This document shows positions 1-12,098 of a DNA stretch of 64,000 nucleotides, one piece after another. The stretch spans positions 7,977,136-8,041,135 of the forward strand of contig NC_043742.1 of assembly GCF_004337985.1 (NCBI RefSeq), read 5' to 3'. The notes under the pieces were generated by a model. The model made no database searches, was not told where the DNA came from, and worked only from the letters and a program-made list of their open reading frames with translations. The stretch is from Pyricularia pennisetigena. Taxonomy: Eukaryota > Ascomycota > Sordariomycetes > Magnaporthales > Pyriculariaceae. Within the stretch, counting starts at the first letter, position 1. Every line of letters starts with the position of its first letter. A program made the position numbers and the translations under genes.

Positions 1-62
1 GCGCAAAAAACTTCGCAAAAGCCCCAAAAATGGCAGATACTTTAAATATAACAAACCGGGAC
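1..62 (+). pseudogene. Ty3/Gypsy-like gag fragment, left half of zinc knuckle
   Basis: This short stretch is the left part of a decayed retroelement gag. Read from base 2 it encodes a basic segment followed by the start of a CCHC zinc knuckle. The reading continues, in frame, at 10,197 once the solo LTR at 63-10,191 and one copy of the 5-bp duplication gggac are taken away. All three zinc-binding cysteine positions read tyrosine (TAC/TAT), as expected from G-to-A RIP on this strand. The element start lies outside the window. Confidence 0.7.
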
Positions 63-81
63 TGTTAATTATATGCGTTAT

Positions 82-636
82 TGTTAATTAAATGCGTTAT
101 TTAGCATATAATGGGTCCACTTTTATTTGTATATAAGCCACAATAGATAGTGCCGAAGTGGGGCTGTTGAGGTTATTAGATTTTCTGTTATGATTTGTGT
201 GTTGCAGGAGTTGCGATTCAAAGTCAGCGAATGGGGTTTCACCCTGTACCGGGTTTAATACCCACCCTGCATTTACGAATCAGCTACCCTGTACCGGGTT
301 GAAATTTTCACCAAATCAGCAAGTTAATGCGAACCCAGAAATGGTTTGTATGGAAATGACGGTGTTTTTTTTAACAACGCATACAAAATAATTTTTCGGA
401 AAATCGTGTGCGGCACCGGAACGCTTTTTGGCGTGCGGACCCCCATTTCGATGTCGGAGGATATGTAAGGGAGACAAAACAAAATTTCCCCCATCAATAA
501 ATTAAATTTATTAATCCCAAAATTAATGAATTTAGTATATATAAACCCTGTCATTACAGGTTTTTACAACGCAATAAGCACCACGCCGCACCTAGGTTAA
601 TACCTAACCCCCTATTAGCAACCCGTATTGTTAACA
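82..636 (+). repeat. 5' LTR of Copia A
   Basis: A 555-bp LTR with tgttaatt...tgttaaca ends, the same length as its partner at 7,195-7,749. It carries the family signature of paired ccctgtaccgggtt words and the ggtgcggacccccatttcgatgtcgg region that recur in every LTR copy of the window. Confidence 0.92.
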
Positions 637-1434
637 GGGTATAAGGCCGGACAGGTTTTAGCTTGTGCATTAAAATGTATGTTGCATCGCTGGAAAGCCT
701 GAAATTTAGGCTTTATTTTGGTTATTATCGCATCCTTACAGCACGTATATTAACGAGAATATTGCTGTTTTTATACAAAATTGTTGGTTTTTATGCGCTA
801 ATTCAGCACCTAACCCCCTGTATTTACAGTGGGGATCGCTAAAAATTAGCGTTCGATTTAGGCCCTTTGAAATACTACAGCGATCGCTTGCATTGCAAAT
901 CCAAAACTTTTGGTGTGGTTTTTATGGATCGTGCACGCCATTTTAATTAATTCAAATTTTTAATAGGGTTTACGCTAGGGAGTTAGGGCCAAAACCCCTG
1001 TATTCGTTCGCTGATAACCCATGAAATCCTAATGCGTTTAATAGGGCTTACAATAGCCCACAAACCCACTAGCGGAATTACGTTAATGGTTAGTTTACCC
1101 GATAAAATACCCTGCAATTTACCCTGCACGATACCCTGCAATTTACCCTGCACCCACTTAACGAATTGAATTCGTTACGTGCACCTGGATTGGTACAAAT
1201 ACCAGGGCACTTATTAATTGTGGATTTCGGGGATTGCAACCCTATATTTTAATGGATTTTAACCATTGAAAATAGCAATAAACCCTGTGATTGGCAATTA
1301 CAGGCCTATACCCGTTAAAAGGCAAACGGTATAGCAAATCCTAAATTAAATAGGGTATTTACCCTTAAATTATCAAGTTAATTAATTATAGCTATAAACT
1401 AGCGAATTGCAATTATAATTTAGGTTACCTTACA

Positions 1435-2534
1435 ATGGAAAACAGCCCTATATCGGGCCTTCCAGGCCCAATTCCAACAAATAGTGGGCCTGACCCAACC
1501 CAAACGAAGTTTTAACCGGTAAATTACAGGCCCAAAACCTGTAATTAAAAACGTTAATTACGCAAATGGATTAATATCAAAGGATAATTTAACAGTTAAC
1601 TGCCCTATTAACCCTTCAAAGCGGTAATTCCACTAATTTTAATAGTAATTCGGAAAGCAAACCCGCTACCGGACCCCCTAATCCACCTGGTAACCTAATC
1701 TTAGGTGACGGAATAGGTAAAAAATTATCAAAACGGGTATTTTCCTTCCCCGAAAATTGTAAATTAGTAGGGGTTAACAACTACGATTTATAAAAATAGG
1801 CGTTAGTAATACAATTTAGGGTTATAAAAGCAGCGGAATTTATTTCCAACCCTAAAATTGGCTATACCCCACCGGAATACGAACAATTAATCCTATTATC
1901 ACTTATAAAAAACAATTTTACCAAAAAAATTTCAAAATCCATTATATAGCATTCCAACCCCGTAACGGCTGATAAAACCCTGGAAAATAATTATTTCGTT
2001 GCAGCCGAAATTAGTCGAAATTTATTATATCGGGAATTCCACGACTTAAATTTTTCAAAATTTAAAGGAACAATACCTAAATTTAACAACCGTTTTAATT
2101 TACTGGTAGCTAAATTAGCGAATACCAACGTACAAATTAACCCCGTAAACGTACGAAATTAATACCTACGGGCCCTCGAAGTGACATTCCCTATTTGGAC
2201 CGAACGCCAACGCAATACCCAACGGGCCCTGCAGGTAATAGGCCAAAATTCGGAAAAATTAAATTTGCAATACCTTATGGCGGACCTTATATCCGAAAAT
2301 TCGATTTTAGGCTTTACAACGGCTAAAACCGCTAGTTATAGGTCTAAAGGTAAAAAAACAGGTACAAAAAACGTTAACAAAAGCGTTAAAAAGGAAAATA
2401 ATAGGCAGGAAAACACCTTTAAATTACGAAAAAAAAGCAAAAGCTCTAATTCGGATTCTGCTTTTGCAAAAAATACTAAATCCTCCTCCGATAAATCAAC
2501 CGCTGGAACGTCCATAACTTTTATAAATTTCTAA
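1435..2534 (+). pseudogene. Copia A gag remnant
   Basis: The gag reading frame probably starts at the ATG at 1,435 (protein begins MENSPISGLPGPIP), at the same place as copy B (14,237). Stops appear within about 25 codons. The longest surviving open piece is 2,181-2,534, a lysine- and serine-rich basic segment. I see no zinc knuckle here. It would encode the capsid of virus-like particles. It is dead by many stop codons. Confidence 0.75.
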
Positions 2535-2739
2535 TTATCTATGGGCTCGATTCCAAATAACGTAAACGAAGGCGCAGTGTATAACGCCCTGGAATAAGAG
2601 GCTAATTCCGCTATTAGCGGAATTATAAAATTACGTTCGGATTCGGATTCGGAAACCGATACCGGTAAAACGCTAAAACTATAGGTTTTAACAGTTAAAT
2701 TTAGGGTTAAAACGAAGCCTGGACGCGGCGAAAAAAGGA

Positions 2740-5700
2740 CCCCTAAACCATGGAAATTAAATTACCTTATCCTATACGATATAGGTAACACGCACCATAT
2801 TTTTGCAAACAAGCAATTTTTTACCGATTTTACCCCCGGTTTTAGAGTCGAAATCGGTACAAAAGATAGCTCTGTTAGGCCTGTAGGTACCGAAACTGTA
2901 AGAATACAGGTCCGTTACGGCCAAAAAACCGACGAATTTAAAAAAGTTACGTTAAATAACATTTTATATATCCCCTCGTTTGGAATAATTATCGTTAATG
3001 GCCTTATACATTATAATACAGGGGGCGTATTATTAAAAAATACCCTATACGATAAGGATGGCAAGGCGTGGGGACGTTTCAATACCGTTAAACATTCGTT
3101 TGATTTGGAGGTTAAAGGGTTCGATATCTTTGTTCGAAATAACGTTATTTCGAATTACGCTTATATAATAGGTGAATATAGCACCCCTTTTATTATGACC
3201 ATACAAAGTGTTATAAAAGGTTACGCAACCCCGTTGGAAGTAAAATTAATTAATATAAACCCTGAAAGGGATTAGAAAATTTACACCGATTCGGAACCGG
3301 AAAAAAATACGGTAACGGAAAAGCTAAATCCCGAACAAAATACGGAAACAGCCGTAAAATCACCTATAACGCAGAAATTTAGCGGTAAGAACCCTGAAAA
3401 TCCACGTAGAATCGGGCGCCATAAGCCCGGCACACCGCTAAGCGAGCTTTTTATACAATTTAATATAAAAGGCACTATTTCCGAAAAAAAGGGGTTTCCC
3501 ATATAAGAAATCTGTTGTTAAAACCTCCTTTATTCTCGGATTTAAAGCAGGCCCCTGTAAATTACCTCTTTTTAGGGCTAAAACGAACTACGGACGGCTG
3601 GTTAACCCCTGAAAAAGACGGAATTACAGGCAATTATAACGAAATCCAGGGCAAAAAAACCTTATTATAACACAGGCGTTTGGGGCATATAGGGTTGTTA
3701 TTGCTACAAAAAACCGCTAAAATTACAAAGGGTTTACCTAATTTCGACAAAATTAGGGCAATTACCTATATTATTTGTATTAAAACCATTTTTATTAGGC
3801 GTACAAATAAAGTCGCACTCCTTACACCCCCTAATATTCTCGATTTTATAAAAAAAAATATAATAACCCTTAAACCTAATCCTAACAATAAAAAACCCGG
3901 ATTTTTGTTATTAGTGGATTGCAAATCACGTTTTCGGTGGTTTATCCTATCAAAAAAGCAAAACCGGACCTACGGTTTTAATAGCTATTAAAACCTTTCT
4001 TAGGGTTTTAAAGGCTGCGTACGGGCGCTACCCCCTAAATTTTCACTTCGATGGGGGGCACGAAATTAATATAAACTTTTAAACTTGGTTTACAAACAAA
4101 GGTATTAATCTTAGCATTTCGAATCCCTATAACCACGGTTAAAACGGATTAACGGAACAGTCCATTAAAGTTATTTTGGATAGATTTCAATTTACCATTA
4201 TAGCGACGGGTTTACCTTTATATTTATAATATTATTTATTACCTGCCGTGGTTAATTTAATTAACCGTACAGCGGTAATCAAAAGGGATTTAACACCCTA
4301 CGAGGAATTTTATTCCGAATTCCAATCTGGATTACCGCACAAACCCAATTTAAAATATTTTTGGGTTATTTATATTGGATAACAGGTTATTATACCGCTG
4401 GAAAAACGCCAAAAATTTAATAAACTGGCTCCCCGCACCGAAACGGTAAAACTTTTAACCCATTTATCAAATTCTACAGCATTGGTTTACGCCCCCGTTA
4501 AATGGGCCATATACAAGACCTTTACCGTAAAAATTATAAAGGGTATAACCGTTAGAAATTTGGCTATTTTAGGGGAAACGCTACAAATTTTAAAGGGGGA
4601 AAATATAAATTTAAAAGGGCATTTTAATTTTAAATTTGAAAACGAAATTAACAGCGTTCCAACGAATAGTTATCCCTCAAAAAACCCGGAAAATATAGGG
4701 TATTTACCACCGGTTACGGGGCAATTACCACCCGTTACAGGGCATTCAAACCCTGAAACTACAGTGGCCGCCGGGCCTATATAGCCTACCGTTCGCCCCT
4801 CAAAGCCTATAACGGTAGCGGTACCTAATCCAGTACTTAAAACAACGGAAATTCCGGTATTTTCAACACCTAAAATACAAAATATGGAATTAAATTCGCA
4901 GTTCGAAAACCCAAATTTGATAATATAAATTACGTGCATTATTTTTATTTTTAACCCAAAAGAAAAATAAAAAAAAAGCCCACTAAAGATGGTAAACCAA
5001 ATAATTACCAATAGGCTTTAAATAACTTCAAAAATGCTAAATGGCTAGCTGTTTTAACGTTTAAATTCGACCGAATGGTTATTGCAAAAACCTTCCGTTA
5101 TATCCCAAAAGTTAAAATGCCTGCAGGCCGTAAACTCGTTTCTGCCCGGCCGGTATTTAAATTAAAAAAAAATGAGAAATAAACCTATTAAATACAAAAC
5201 TAGGTTTATTATTAGGGGTTCTTTACAAATCGATGGCCTAAGTTATATCGAAACTTCTACTAGCATTAATATACCACCTACCTGGCGTATATTATTAATT
5301 ATAACTAATACACCAAATTGGGAAATAGAATAAATCCATTTTATCGGGGCGTTTTTAAATAGTGATTTTACCGACGTAAATATATATTTGCAAATTCCAA
5401 ACGGTTTTAACGAATGGGCAAAAAATTGTAACCTTACCACCGTTAAAATTTTAATGGAAATGGGTTATAACCCGAGGAAATTGTAGGTTATATAGTTGGA
5501 AAAAACGTTATATGGTTTGAAACAGGGTTTAAAAAAATGGTAAAACAAATTTAAAACCCTACTTCTTAAAAAAGTTTTAAACTATGAATCTTTAATCCCG
5601 CTGTTTTTAATAACGTTGAATCCAAACATTTTATCGCTATTCTTGTAGACAATTGCCTGCTAATAGGTCCTAAATTGCAATATATTCAGGATTTAAAAGC

Positions 5701-6618
5701 CCGTTTTAATAAAATATACGGGTTGGAAAACAGGGGCCCTGCAACCTATTTTTCAAACGTTCAAATTATGAAGGATAGGTTTAAACGCCTATTTTAATTC
5801 CATTAAAATTAGTATATAAAGGAAATATTAGCAACGTCGGATTAATTAATTGCAAACCTATATTTGTTCCCTTATAACCGGGTATGCTAAAATATAACGG
5901 GGGTAAACCCGTCAATACGCTGGAAATTAAATTATTACAACGTATTATCGGCACCCTTATATATTTCATGCCATTAACGCGCCCGGATATCGGTTTTACG
6001 GTTTAGTGGTTTTCAGGTTTTTTAACAAAAACCACTACAATCCACTTAACGATAATTAAAAACCTATTACGTTATTTAACGGGTATTAAATCCTCATTTA
6101 TTTGCTACGGAAATAAGGTATTTAAAGCCGAATTACCACCCAATTTATTCATAGGGGGTTTTAAAGGTTTAAGATTATTGGTTTTTAATAATAGCGATAT
6201 TGCCGGGGCTAAGGAAGATTCAAAATCCATTTGCGGATATTTATATACCCTATTTGGGGGCCTTATAACGTGGAAATGCAAAAAGGTTAATATTATAGCT
6301 TTAAATATTCCAGAAACCGAAACCGATGCTTTAACGGAAGCCCTGCGTAAAATACAGTGGTTTAAAAACTTATTTATAAAAATTGGATTACCTATAAAAA
6401 GCCCTATTGCAATATGTGAAGATAATACAGGTTTGATAACTAACGCACATAGCCCTACGCACCACCAACGTATTGAATATACGTTATTAAGATTTTACTA
6501 CGTACGGGAATTAAGTACAAAAAAATCAATAAATTTAAAATACCTGGAATCCAAACAAATACCCGTTAATACTCTAACAAAACCCCTAATGCTTCCAATT
6601 TATAAGGTTTTTTTATAA
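2740..6618 (+). pseudogene. Copia A pol remnant (PR-IN-RT-RH)
   Basis: Domains in order. The protease active-site region near 2,776 reads YDIGNTHH, where D-S/T-G is expected. The integrase HHCC finger (about 3,680-3,800) ends in FIRRTNKVALLTPP, followed by the core VDCKSRF and FHFDGGHEIN. Reverse transcriptase (about 5,185-5,700) has WEIE, NSDFTDVNIYL and LYGLKQG; the YxDD active site near 5,645 reads LVDN. RNase H (6,178-6,618) is open for 146 codons, with ITWKCKKVN, a CEDNTG catalytic block and a QIPVNTLTKPL tail. The frame is broken at least a dozen times. Confidence 0.88.
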
Positions 6619-6967
6619 TTTATAAGGCTTAAACCCCTAAAAGTCTAGTTTTTACCTACTAAATTTTAGGGTATTTTATTAATTCGTTAACTAACTACCT
6701 ATTACATTTTTTTTGTTTGCAAATATTCGATTTTTGTTAGCCTAATACCGGCCGTATTACCTGGATCTACCCTGCTTAAGTTAATTAATAAGCAAATAAT
6801 ACCGATTTTATACCAGAAATCGAATTAAAATTGAAAAAGCTCGTGTTTGGGGCGATTTACGCATTCGAGATACCCTATATAATATGCTTAATTTGGATTA
6901 TTACCAACGAATAACTAAATTGGTTACCTGGTTTAATAGTTAATTCCGTGGGTTAATATTATGCAAA

Positions 6968-7085
6968 TCGGGGGTTCGTATCCGGGGGTTATTACAATTT
7001 TGGGGGTTTTTTCCAATTCGGGGATTCTCCCATTTCGGGGGTTATAGGTCGGTACAGAGGGTTTAATTATCCAGGGGGTTTATAT
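6968..7085 (+). repeat. G-rich repeat tract in Copia 3' untranslated region
   Basis: Between the RNase H stop and the polypurine tract, five to six short units containing cgggggtt or gggggttt recur about every 20-25 nt, separated by AT-rich spacers. The same array is conserved in copy B at about 19,721-19,835. G-runs of five on one strand are exceptional in this AT-rich block. Its function is unknown; G-quadruplex formation or an RNA signal are possible. Confidence 0.6.
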
Positions 7086-7194
7086 CGGGAATTCGAATCG
7101 GGTTGGGACACAAAGGGGATCTTTTTTTTAAGGTTTTATTTTTTTTGTATATTTGTCTTTTCCGACTTCATGTATATAGTAGCAAAAAAGGGGG

Positions 7195-7749
7195 TGTTAA
7201 TTACATGCGTTATTTAACATGTAATAGGTCCATTTTTATTTGTATATAGGTTATAATAGATAGTGCCGAAATGGGGCTGTTAAAGTTGTTAAATTTTCTA
7301 TTATATTTTGTGTGTTGCAGGAATTGCGATTCAAAATCAGCGAATGGGGTTTCACCCTGTACCGGGTTTAATACCCACCCTGCATTTACGAATCAGCTAC
7401 CCTATACCGGCTTGAAATTTTCACCAAATCAGCAAATTAATGCGAACCCAGAAATGGTTTATATGGCAATGAGGGTGTTTCTTTTAACAACGTATATAAA
7501 ATAATTTTTCGGAAAATCGTGTGCCGTACCGGAACCCTTTGCGGGGTGCGGACCCCCATTTCGATGTCGGAAAGTATGTAAGGGAGATAAAGCAAAGTTT
7601 CCCCCACCAATAAATTAAATCTATTAATCCCAAAATCAATGAATTTAGTATATATAAACCCTATAATTACAGGTTTTTACAACGCAATTAGCACCACGCC
7701 GCACCTAGGTTAATACCTAACCCCCTGTTAGCAACCCATATTGTTAACA
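7195..7749 (+). repeat. 3' LTR of Copia A
   Basis: A 555-bp LTR directly after a polypurine tract. It ends tgttaaca and is followed by the target duplication gttat. It differs from the 5' LTR mainly by transitions. Confidence 0.92.
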
Positions 7750-7822
7750 GTTATTTTGCATATAACGGGTCCACTTTTATTTTTATATAAGCTATAATAA
7801 ATAGTGCCGAAGTGGGGCTGTT

Positions 7823-9706
7823 AGTAGTCTCAGGGCTTATCCCTGAAGCCCAGAGCTCCATAATTGGTCCACTTCGCTCCACTTCGTGGCTCAATTGCGG
7901 CTTTGCAATGTACCTGTGGGTCCATCCAAAAAACGCTTTGGTTCAGGTCTGAGGACAATTTGTCGATTTTCGCCGTTCATGGCGGTAATTTTCGCCTTTT
8001 TTCGACCGAAACTCCTTTATTATTCCACAACCACGTCAAATATTGAAAAAAGAAAATATCGTTGAAGATAGCGTTTAATACCGCTATTAGCAGCGATTAA
8101 ATTTATTTTTTCATCTATTATATTGGCCGAATTGGATACCACCTACCTTTAATCCGTTTATGGCGGTACTGTTATTTCGACTTTTGTTTCGATTTTCGAT
8201 TTTTTTTAATATTATTTTTAATTTTGAACCAAATTTTATAATTTTTGCACGTGGAGAGTCGTATATACATATCTATATATATATATATATATATATATAT
8301 CGTTAAAATAAATTTTGATGCATATACCACATTATATAAGCATTTAACTAAGCGGATCGGCAAAATATATACTTTTTTATATATAATTTACAATCGAAAC
8401 TCGTTTATATTTTTAGCAGTTTTAACGATAGTGAAACCAAACCTTGAGAGATTCGATTAGGTATATAAACCAACGTCCAGGCTCAATGCAAGTGCTGATA
8501 TCGGCTCTAAAAGCTGTATAATAAAAAGAAATGCTAAATGTCTATTTTAAAAATCTTTTTGCTTTATTTAATTAATTTTATATCATTTTTGTTTTGCCGC
8601 CAGATTTTGCAGTTTTTGCACGTGGGGGGTGGTATATATGTACGTCATATAATAATACACTTTGGTATGTATATCCCATTATATAAGCCGTTCAATATGC
8701 GTATAGCTTAAGTATATCTAATTTTATATATATTTTACAATCGAAATGCTTTTACATTTTTACCAATTTTGACATTGTTAAAACCAAAATATGAAAAAAG
8801 TGGATTACGCTTATAAACAAACGTCAACGTAAACTTCGATCTATAATATCAGCCCTTTTTATTTCTTTATATAAATAAATGCTAAATTTGTATTATTTTT
8901 CTATTTGTTGCTTTATTTTGTTGAATAAAATTTATTAAAAAAAGCTGAATAAAATTCGTGAATAAATTGATAGAAGAATGCATGAATTAATTCTTTTATT
9001 TAATCTTTCTAATATTTGCGTAAATTATTTAGGTTGTTAACGAATTGTTAGTTAGTATAAAAATATTAATAAAACTTTTGTCTCAATCGATAATTGCGTG
9101 CACTTTGCAGTATCAGGTCTGCTAGGCTATAAACACTGTAACTTAAATCAAAATGAATATTATATACCATTATTTGAGATAAAAATTAAATATAATGAAA
9201 GATTACAAAATTTACTTAATATTTTAATATCTTTCCAAAAACAGTGGCTATAAAAACGTGGCCGGCATTCAAATAATCAACAAATTCCTATGAATTTAAC
9301 GCAAATTACTAGATGTTTTTATAATTTCTATTTATTTTTATATACGAATATTTAATTGCGTGCTATGGGTACACCCTTTTCTTTTGCCATTACAATGCGA
9401 ATAAATTGTATATACCCGCTATAAACGGCAAAATACCAAAAATTATCCTTATATTGATAAAATAATTATTAGCGATATCGTAACATTGAGTATATCATTA
9501 ATAATACCGTTTTAAACAGCGAGATACGATAAATTATCGCTGGTGGTACCGCTATAAACGGCGAAATGCGACAAAATGTCCTCAAACTAGAACGAGCGCG
9601 ATTTTCTCGGCCAATGCAATTGGTTGAAAAGCCATGTGGCTAAAAGGTATATGGAACGCTCGGTCCCACTGCGAAGCAGGGGGGTCTAGTCTAAGCACTG
9701 AGACTA
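7823..9706. mobile_element. Non-autonomous TIR transposon, 1.9 kb, hAT-like
   Basis: An insertion inside the solo LTR, flanked by a 7-bp duplication ggctgtt (7,816-7,822 and 9,707-9,713). The ends form an imperfect terminal inverted repeat: tagtctcagggctta on the left against tagtctcagtgctta in reverse at the right. Subterminal inverted repeats of about 35 bp (near 7,950-7,990 and 9,545-9,585) share a gaggaca-TTTGTCG-TTTCGCCGTT core. No transposase is encoded. A 7-8 bp duplication points to the hAT superfamily, but RIP blurs the exact ends by one or two bases. Confidence 0.75.
8206..8930. repeat. Internal ~360-bp direct duplication with TA microsatellite
   Basis: Within the TIR element, two diverged copies lie in tandem (about 8,206-8,575 and 8,576-8,930). 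Matching landmarks are tttttgcacgtgg (8,242 and 8,613), caatcgaaa (8,391 and 8,738) and the gctaaat...ctttattt end. The first copy also contains a (ta)n microsatellite at about 8,274-8,300. There is no coding capacity. Confidence 0.65.
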
Positions 9707-10196
9707 GGCTGTTGGGGCTGTCGGAATTTCCGCTATATTCGTTGCAGGAGTTGCGATTTAAAATCAGCGAATGGGGTTTTAACCTGTACCGGGTTTAACA
9801 CCCACCCTGCACCTACGAGTCAGCTACCCTGTACCGGGTTAAAGTTTTCACCAAATCAGCAAATTAATGCGAACCCAGAAATGGTTTGTATGGAAATGAG
9901 GGTGTTTTTTCAATAACGCATATAAAATAATTTTTCGGAAAATCGTATGCGGTACGGGAACTTTTTGCGAGGTGCGGAACCCCATTTCGATGTCGGAAAG
10001 TATACAAGGGAGATAAAACAAAATCTCCCCCACCAATAAATTAAATTTATTAATCCCAAAATTAGTGAACCACTTTAGTGAACAATGTAGTGCATTTAAG
10101 CCCTGTAATTACAGGCTTTTACAATACAACTAGCACCACGCCGCACCTAGGTTAATGCCTAAACCCCTGTTAGCAACCCACATTGTTAACAGGGAC

Positions 10197-11040
10197 ATAT
10201 CACCAAATTTTATCCCAAAATCATTGCAAACCTATATCCCGATTTTATAATTGGACGATAAAATAATACCCCCGATTCCAAAAAAACCACGAAAATTGAA
10301 CGCCACCACCTATTACCAAATATACCCGGATTAATATAACCTAATAAGCTGGACCATATACTACGACGACGATTATGTAACCCATAATACCATAAAAATG
10401 GACGTAGGATAGTACGCGCAAAAATTGAAAAATACCCGGACTTTAACAATAGGAAACCGCGCACCCATTAAGATTTAACCACCAGTACAATTACGTAAAT
10501 AAAACGCCAAATTACCCGACCCTACGGAATCCGATACCTCAAGAAAATTAAAACGAACATTATTGGGACAAATTTATTTCATGCGAATAATCCAACAAAC
10601 CCCAGCGAATCCAATAACGAATTAAAAATCAAATTTAACCAAAAAGAATTATACCTTTAAACCTATATAATGCAGCAAAGGAAAACAACCCCTATATATA
10701 CGAAAACAAAACCCATCGATTTATACCGAAACGACCAATTAATACAATTCCCCGGAGTACTATTTCGAACATATATATATAAAACCCTATAGGACCAATT
10801 AATCCAACCTTTGGAAACTACCCTACTTTGGACACGAAATATCCCAAATATATACAAATCTTTTAAATAAAATATTTTCGAAACAACTCCGGATTGCACT
10901 TCAGTAAAAGAATAACCGACGATTGTTTCCTACGACGACGCAAAATAATAAACATTTCCGAAATATATCCCACCATTAAATTACCCAATTAGGAAATTAA
11001 AATAAAATTCAACACCGAGCCAGCGGTAATTTTTACCTTT
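10197..11040 (+). pseudogene. Ty3/Gypsy-like gag region, right part
   Basis: This continues the reading of 1-62. The zinc knuckle is completed at 10,197-10,213 and followed by a tract that is open if RIP-type stops are ignored. Recognisable words are YYDDDYVTH (about 10,355) and, further on, TSVKE and SYDDA near 10,900. I recognise no protease or reverse transcriptase here, so polymerase domains are either deleted or beyond recognition. The right boundary with the mariner insertion is approximate. Confidence 0.5.
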
Positions 11041-12060
11041 TATAACGATTACCTGATAATATGCTATAATGAAAAAACCAATTCTGCATTTTATAGGCCA
11101 TATGGGTACGGGCGTTATCCTGTACGAATAGGCTTCCAAATTCGTATATTGTAGGTAAGTTTTCCTGCAGGCAATCGAGCATTATATTGGTTGTAACACA
11201 TTTCCTTTTTACAAAAACGTCCCCGTTTATAGCCTATGAAAAGGTGCGATTATTATAACTAAACACACCCTAAAATATTTATAAATACCGTATAAGTCTG
11301 GCCTTAAATTATACGTTTTTTAATAATAGGCGTTTTCCTTGAATTATCTATAGGTTAATTAATATCCCGTAATGAAAAAGGGGTATAATATACATTTTTT
11401 AACCCATAAGTATTTAGTACGTTCACCGTTACCACGTTATATAATCGATTCGTCCTTGAAGGTCCATTGTTTCCATCGATGTAACGGTTAATTAACCCAT
11501 TTACGGGCAAATTTCAGGCGTTTTGGAGCGTAAATTGCAGTGAATTCCGGCCTCCGAAATGCGGGTAAGTGATTGTAACCCCTTTTTTTAAATCTCCGGT
11601 TTATAGTGCGTTTTGTGCACGCCAAACCGAAATCCTGGATAGGTTTTTGTACGGTAACGAAAGGATTTCGACCGGTTAAATCGATACAAAAGTCGAAACC
11701 GCGTTATATTAATTTAAAGGGGCGCCCGGGCCGAGGGCGTAACCGGCCGGGTATCTGATGTTCGTAACGCGACGCGATTCCGAGTACGCTATTGTGGGGT
11801 GTATTATATTTTAGGCTTAAAATGGTTTTAATTTAACTTAAATTATATTCTGTAGCAGTTTTAGTGCGTTTATAAGGGGAATATTAACCTAAATTACGTT
11901 TGGTAGCCATGGTGCGCATATAGGATGTGTTTGAAGTAGCAGATGCGTTGGAGGAGAGTCGCGTTTGGAACGCGAAAAATAAAGCGGAGTCGATATTAAT
12001 GTCCCCCACTGTACCTACAACATAATTCGCGTACAATAGTTTAAAAAAATAAAAATACCA
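11041..12060 (-). mobile_element. Tc1/mariner-type transposon remnant, inverted
   Basis: On the minus strand a degraded DDE transposase can be followed from a possible start (MATKRNLG, ATG at 11,910) through a GRPRPGRP-like hinge, the segment TKRTINRRFKKRGY, the first catalytic region WTFKDES followed by RGNGERTKYLW, and the second, VQDNARTHMA (11,095-11,121). These are the hallmarks of IS630/Tc1/mariner transposases. The frame is broken by several stops. It lies inside the Gypsy remnant. Terminal inverted repeats and the TA duplication were not located, so both ends are approximate. Confidence 0.78.
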
Positions 12061-12098
12061 AAACAACCCCGTTTTATACCAATTACGGACTTAAACCT

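Larger units (their letters stand above)
82..7749 (+). mobile_element. Ty1/Copia LTR retrotransposon, copy A (RIP-decayed)
   Basis: A full-length 7,668-bp element with two 555-bp LTRs (82-636 and 7,195-7,749) and a perfect 5-bp target duplication gttat (77-81 and 7,750-7,754), inserted in a solo LTR of its own family. The internal order gag, protease, integrase, reverse transcriptase, RNase H defines Ty1/Copia. A polypurine tract (agcaaaaaaggggg) abuts the 3' LTR. Every domain is broken by stops of the CAA/CAG-to-TAA/TAG and TGG-to-TAA/TAG type, so it cannot be autonomous. Confidence 0.93.
63..10191 (+). repeat. Solo LTR of the Copia family, split by two later insertions
   Basis: A single LTR of the same family as the Copia elements A and B lies in three pieces: 63-81, 7,755-7,822 and 9,714-10,191, about 565 bp in all. 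It begins tgttaatt and ends tgttaaca. It is flanked by a perfect 5-bp target duplication gggac (58-62 and 10,192-10,196). No Copia internal sequence adjoins it on either side, so it is a solo LTR left by LTR-LTR recombination. It was later hit by Copia A and by the TIR element. Confidence 0.88.
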
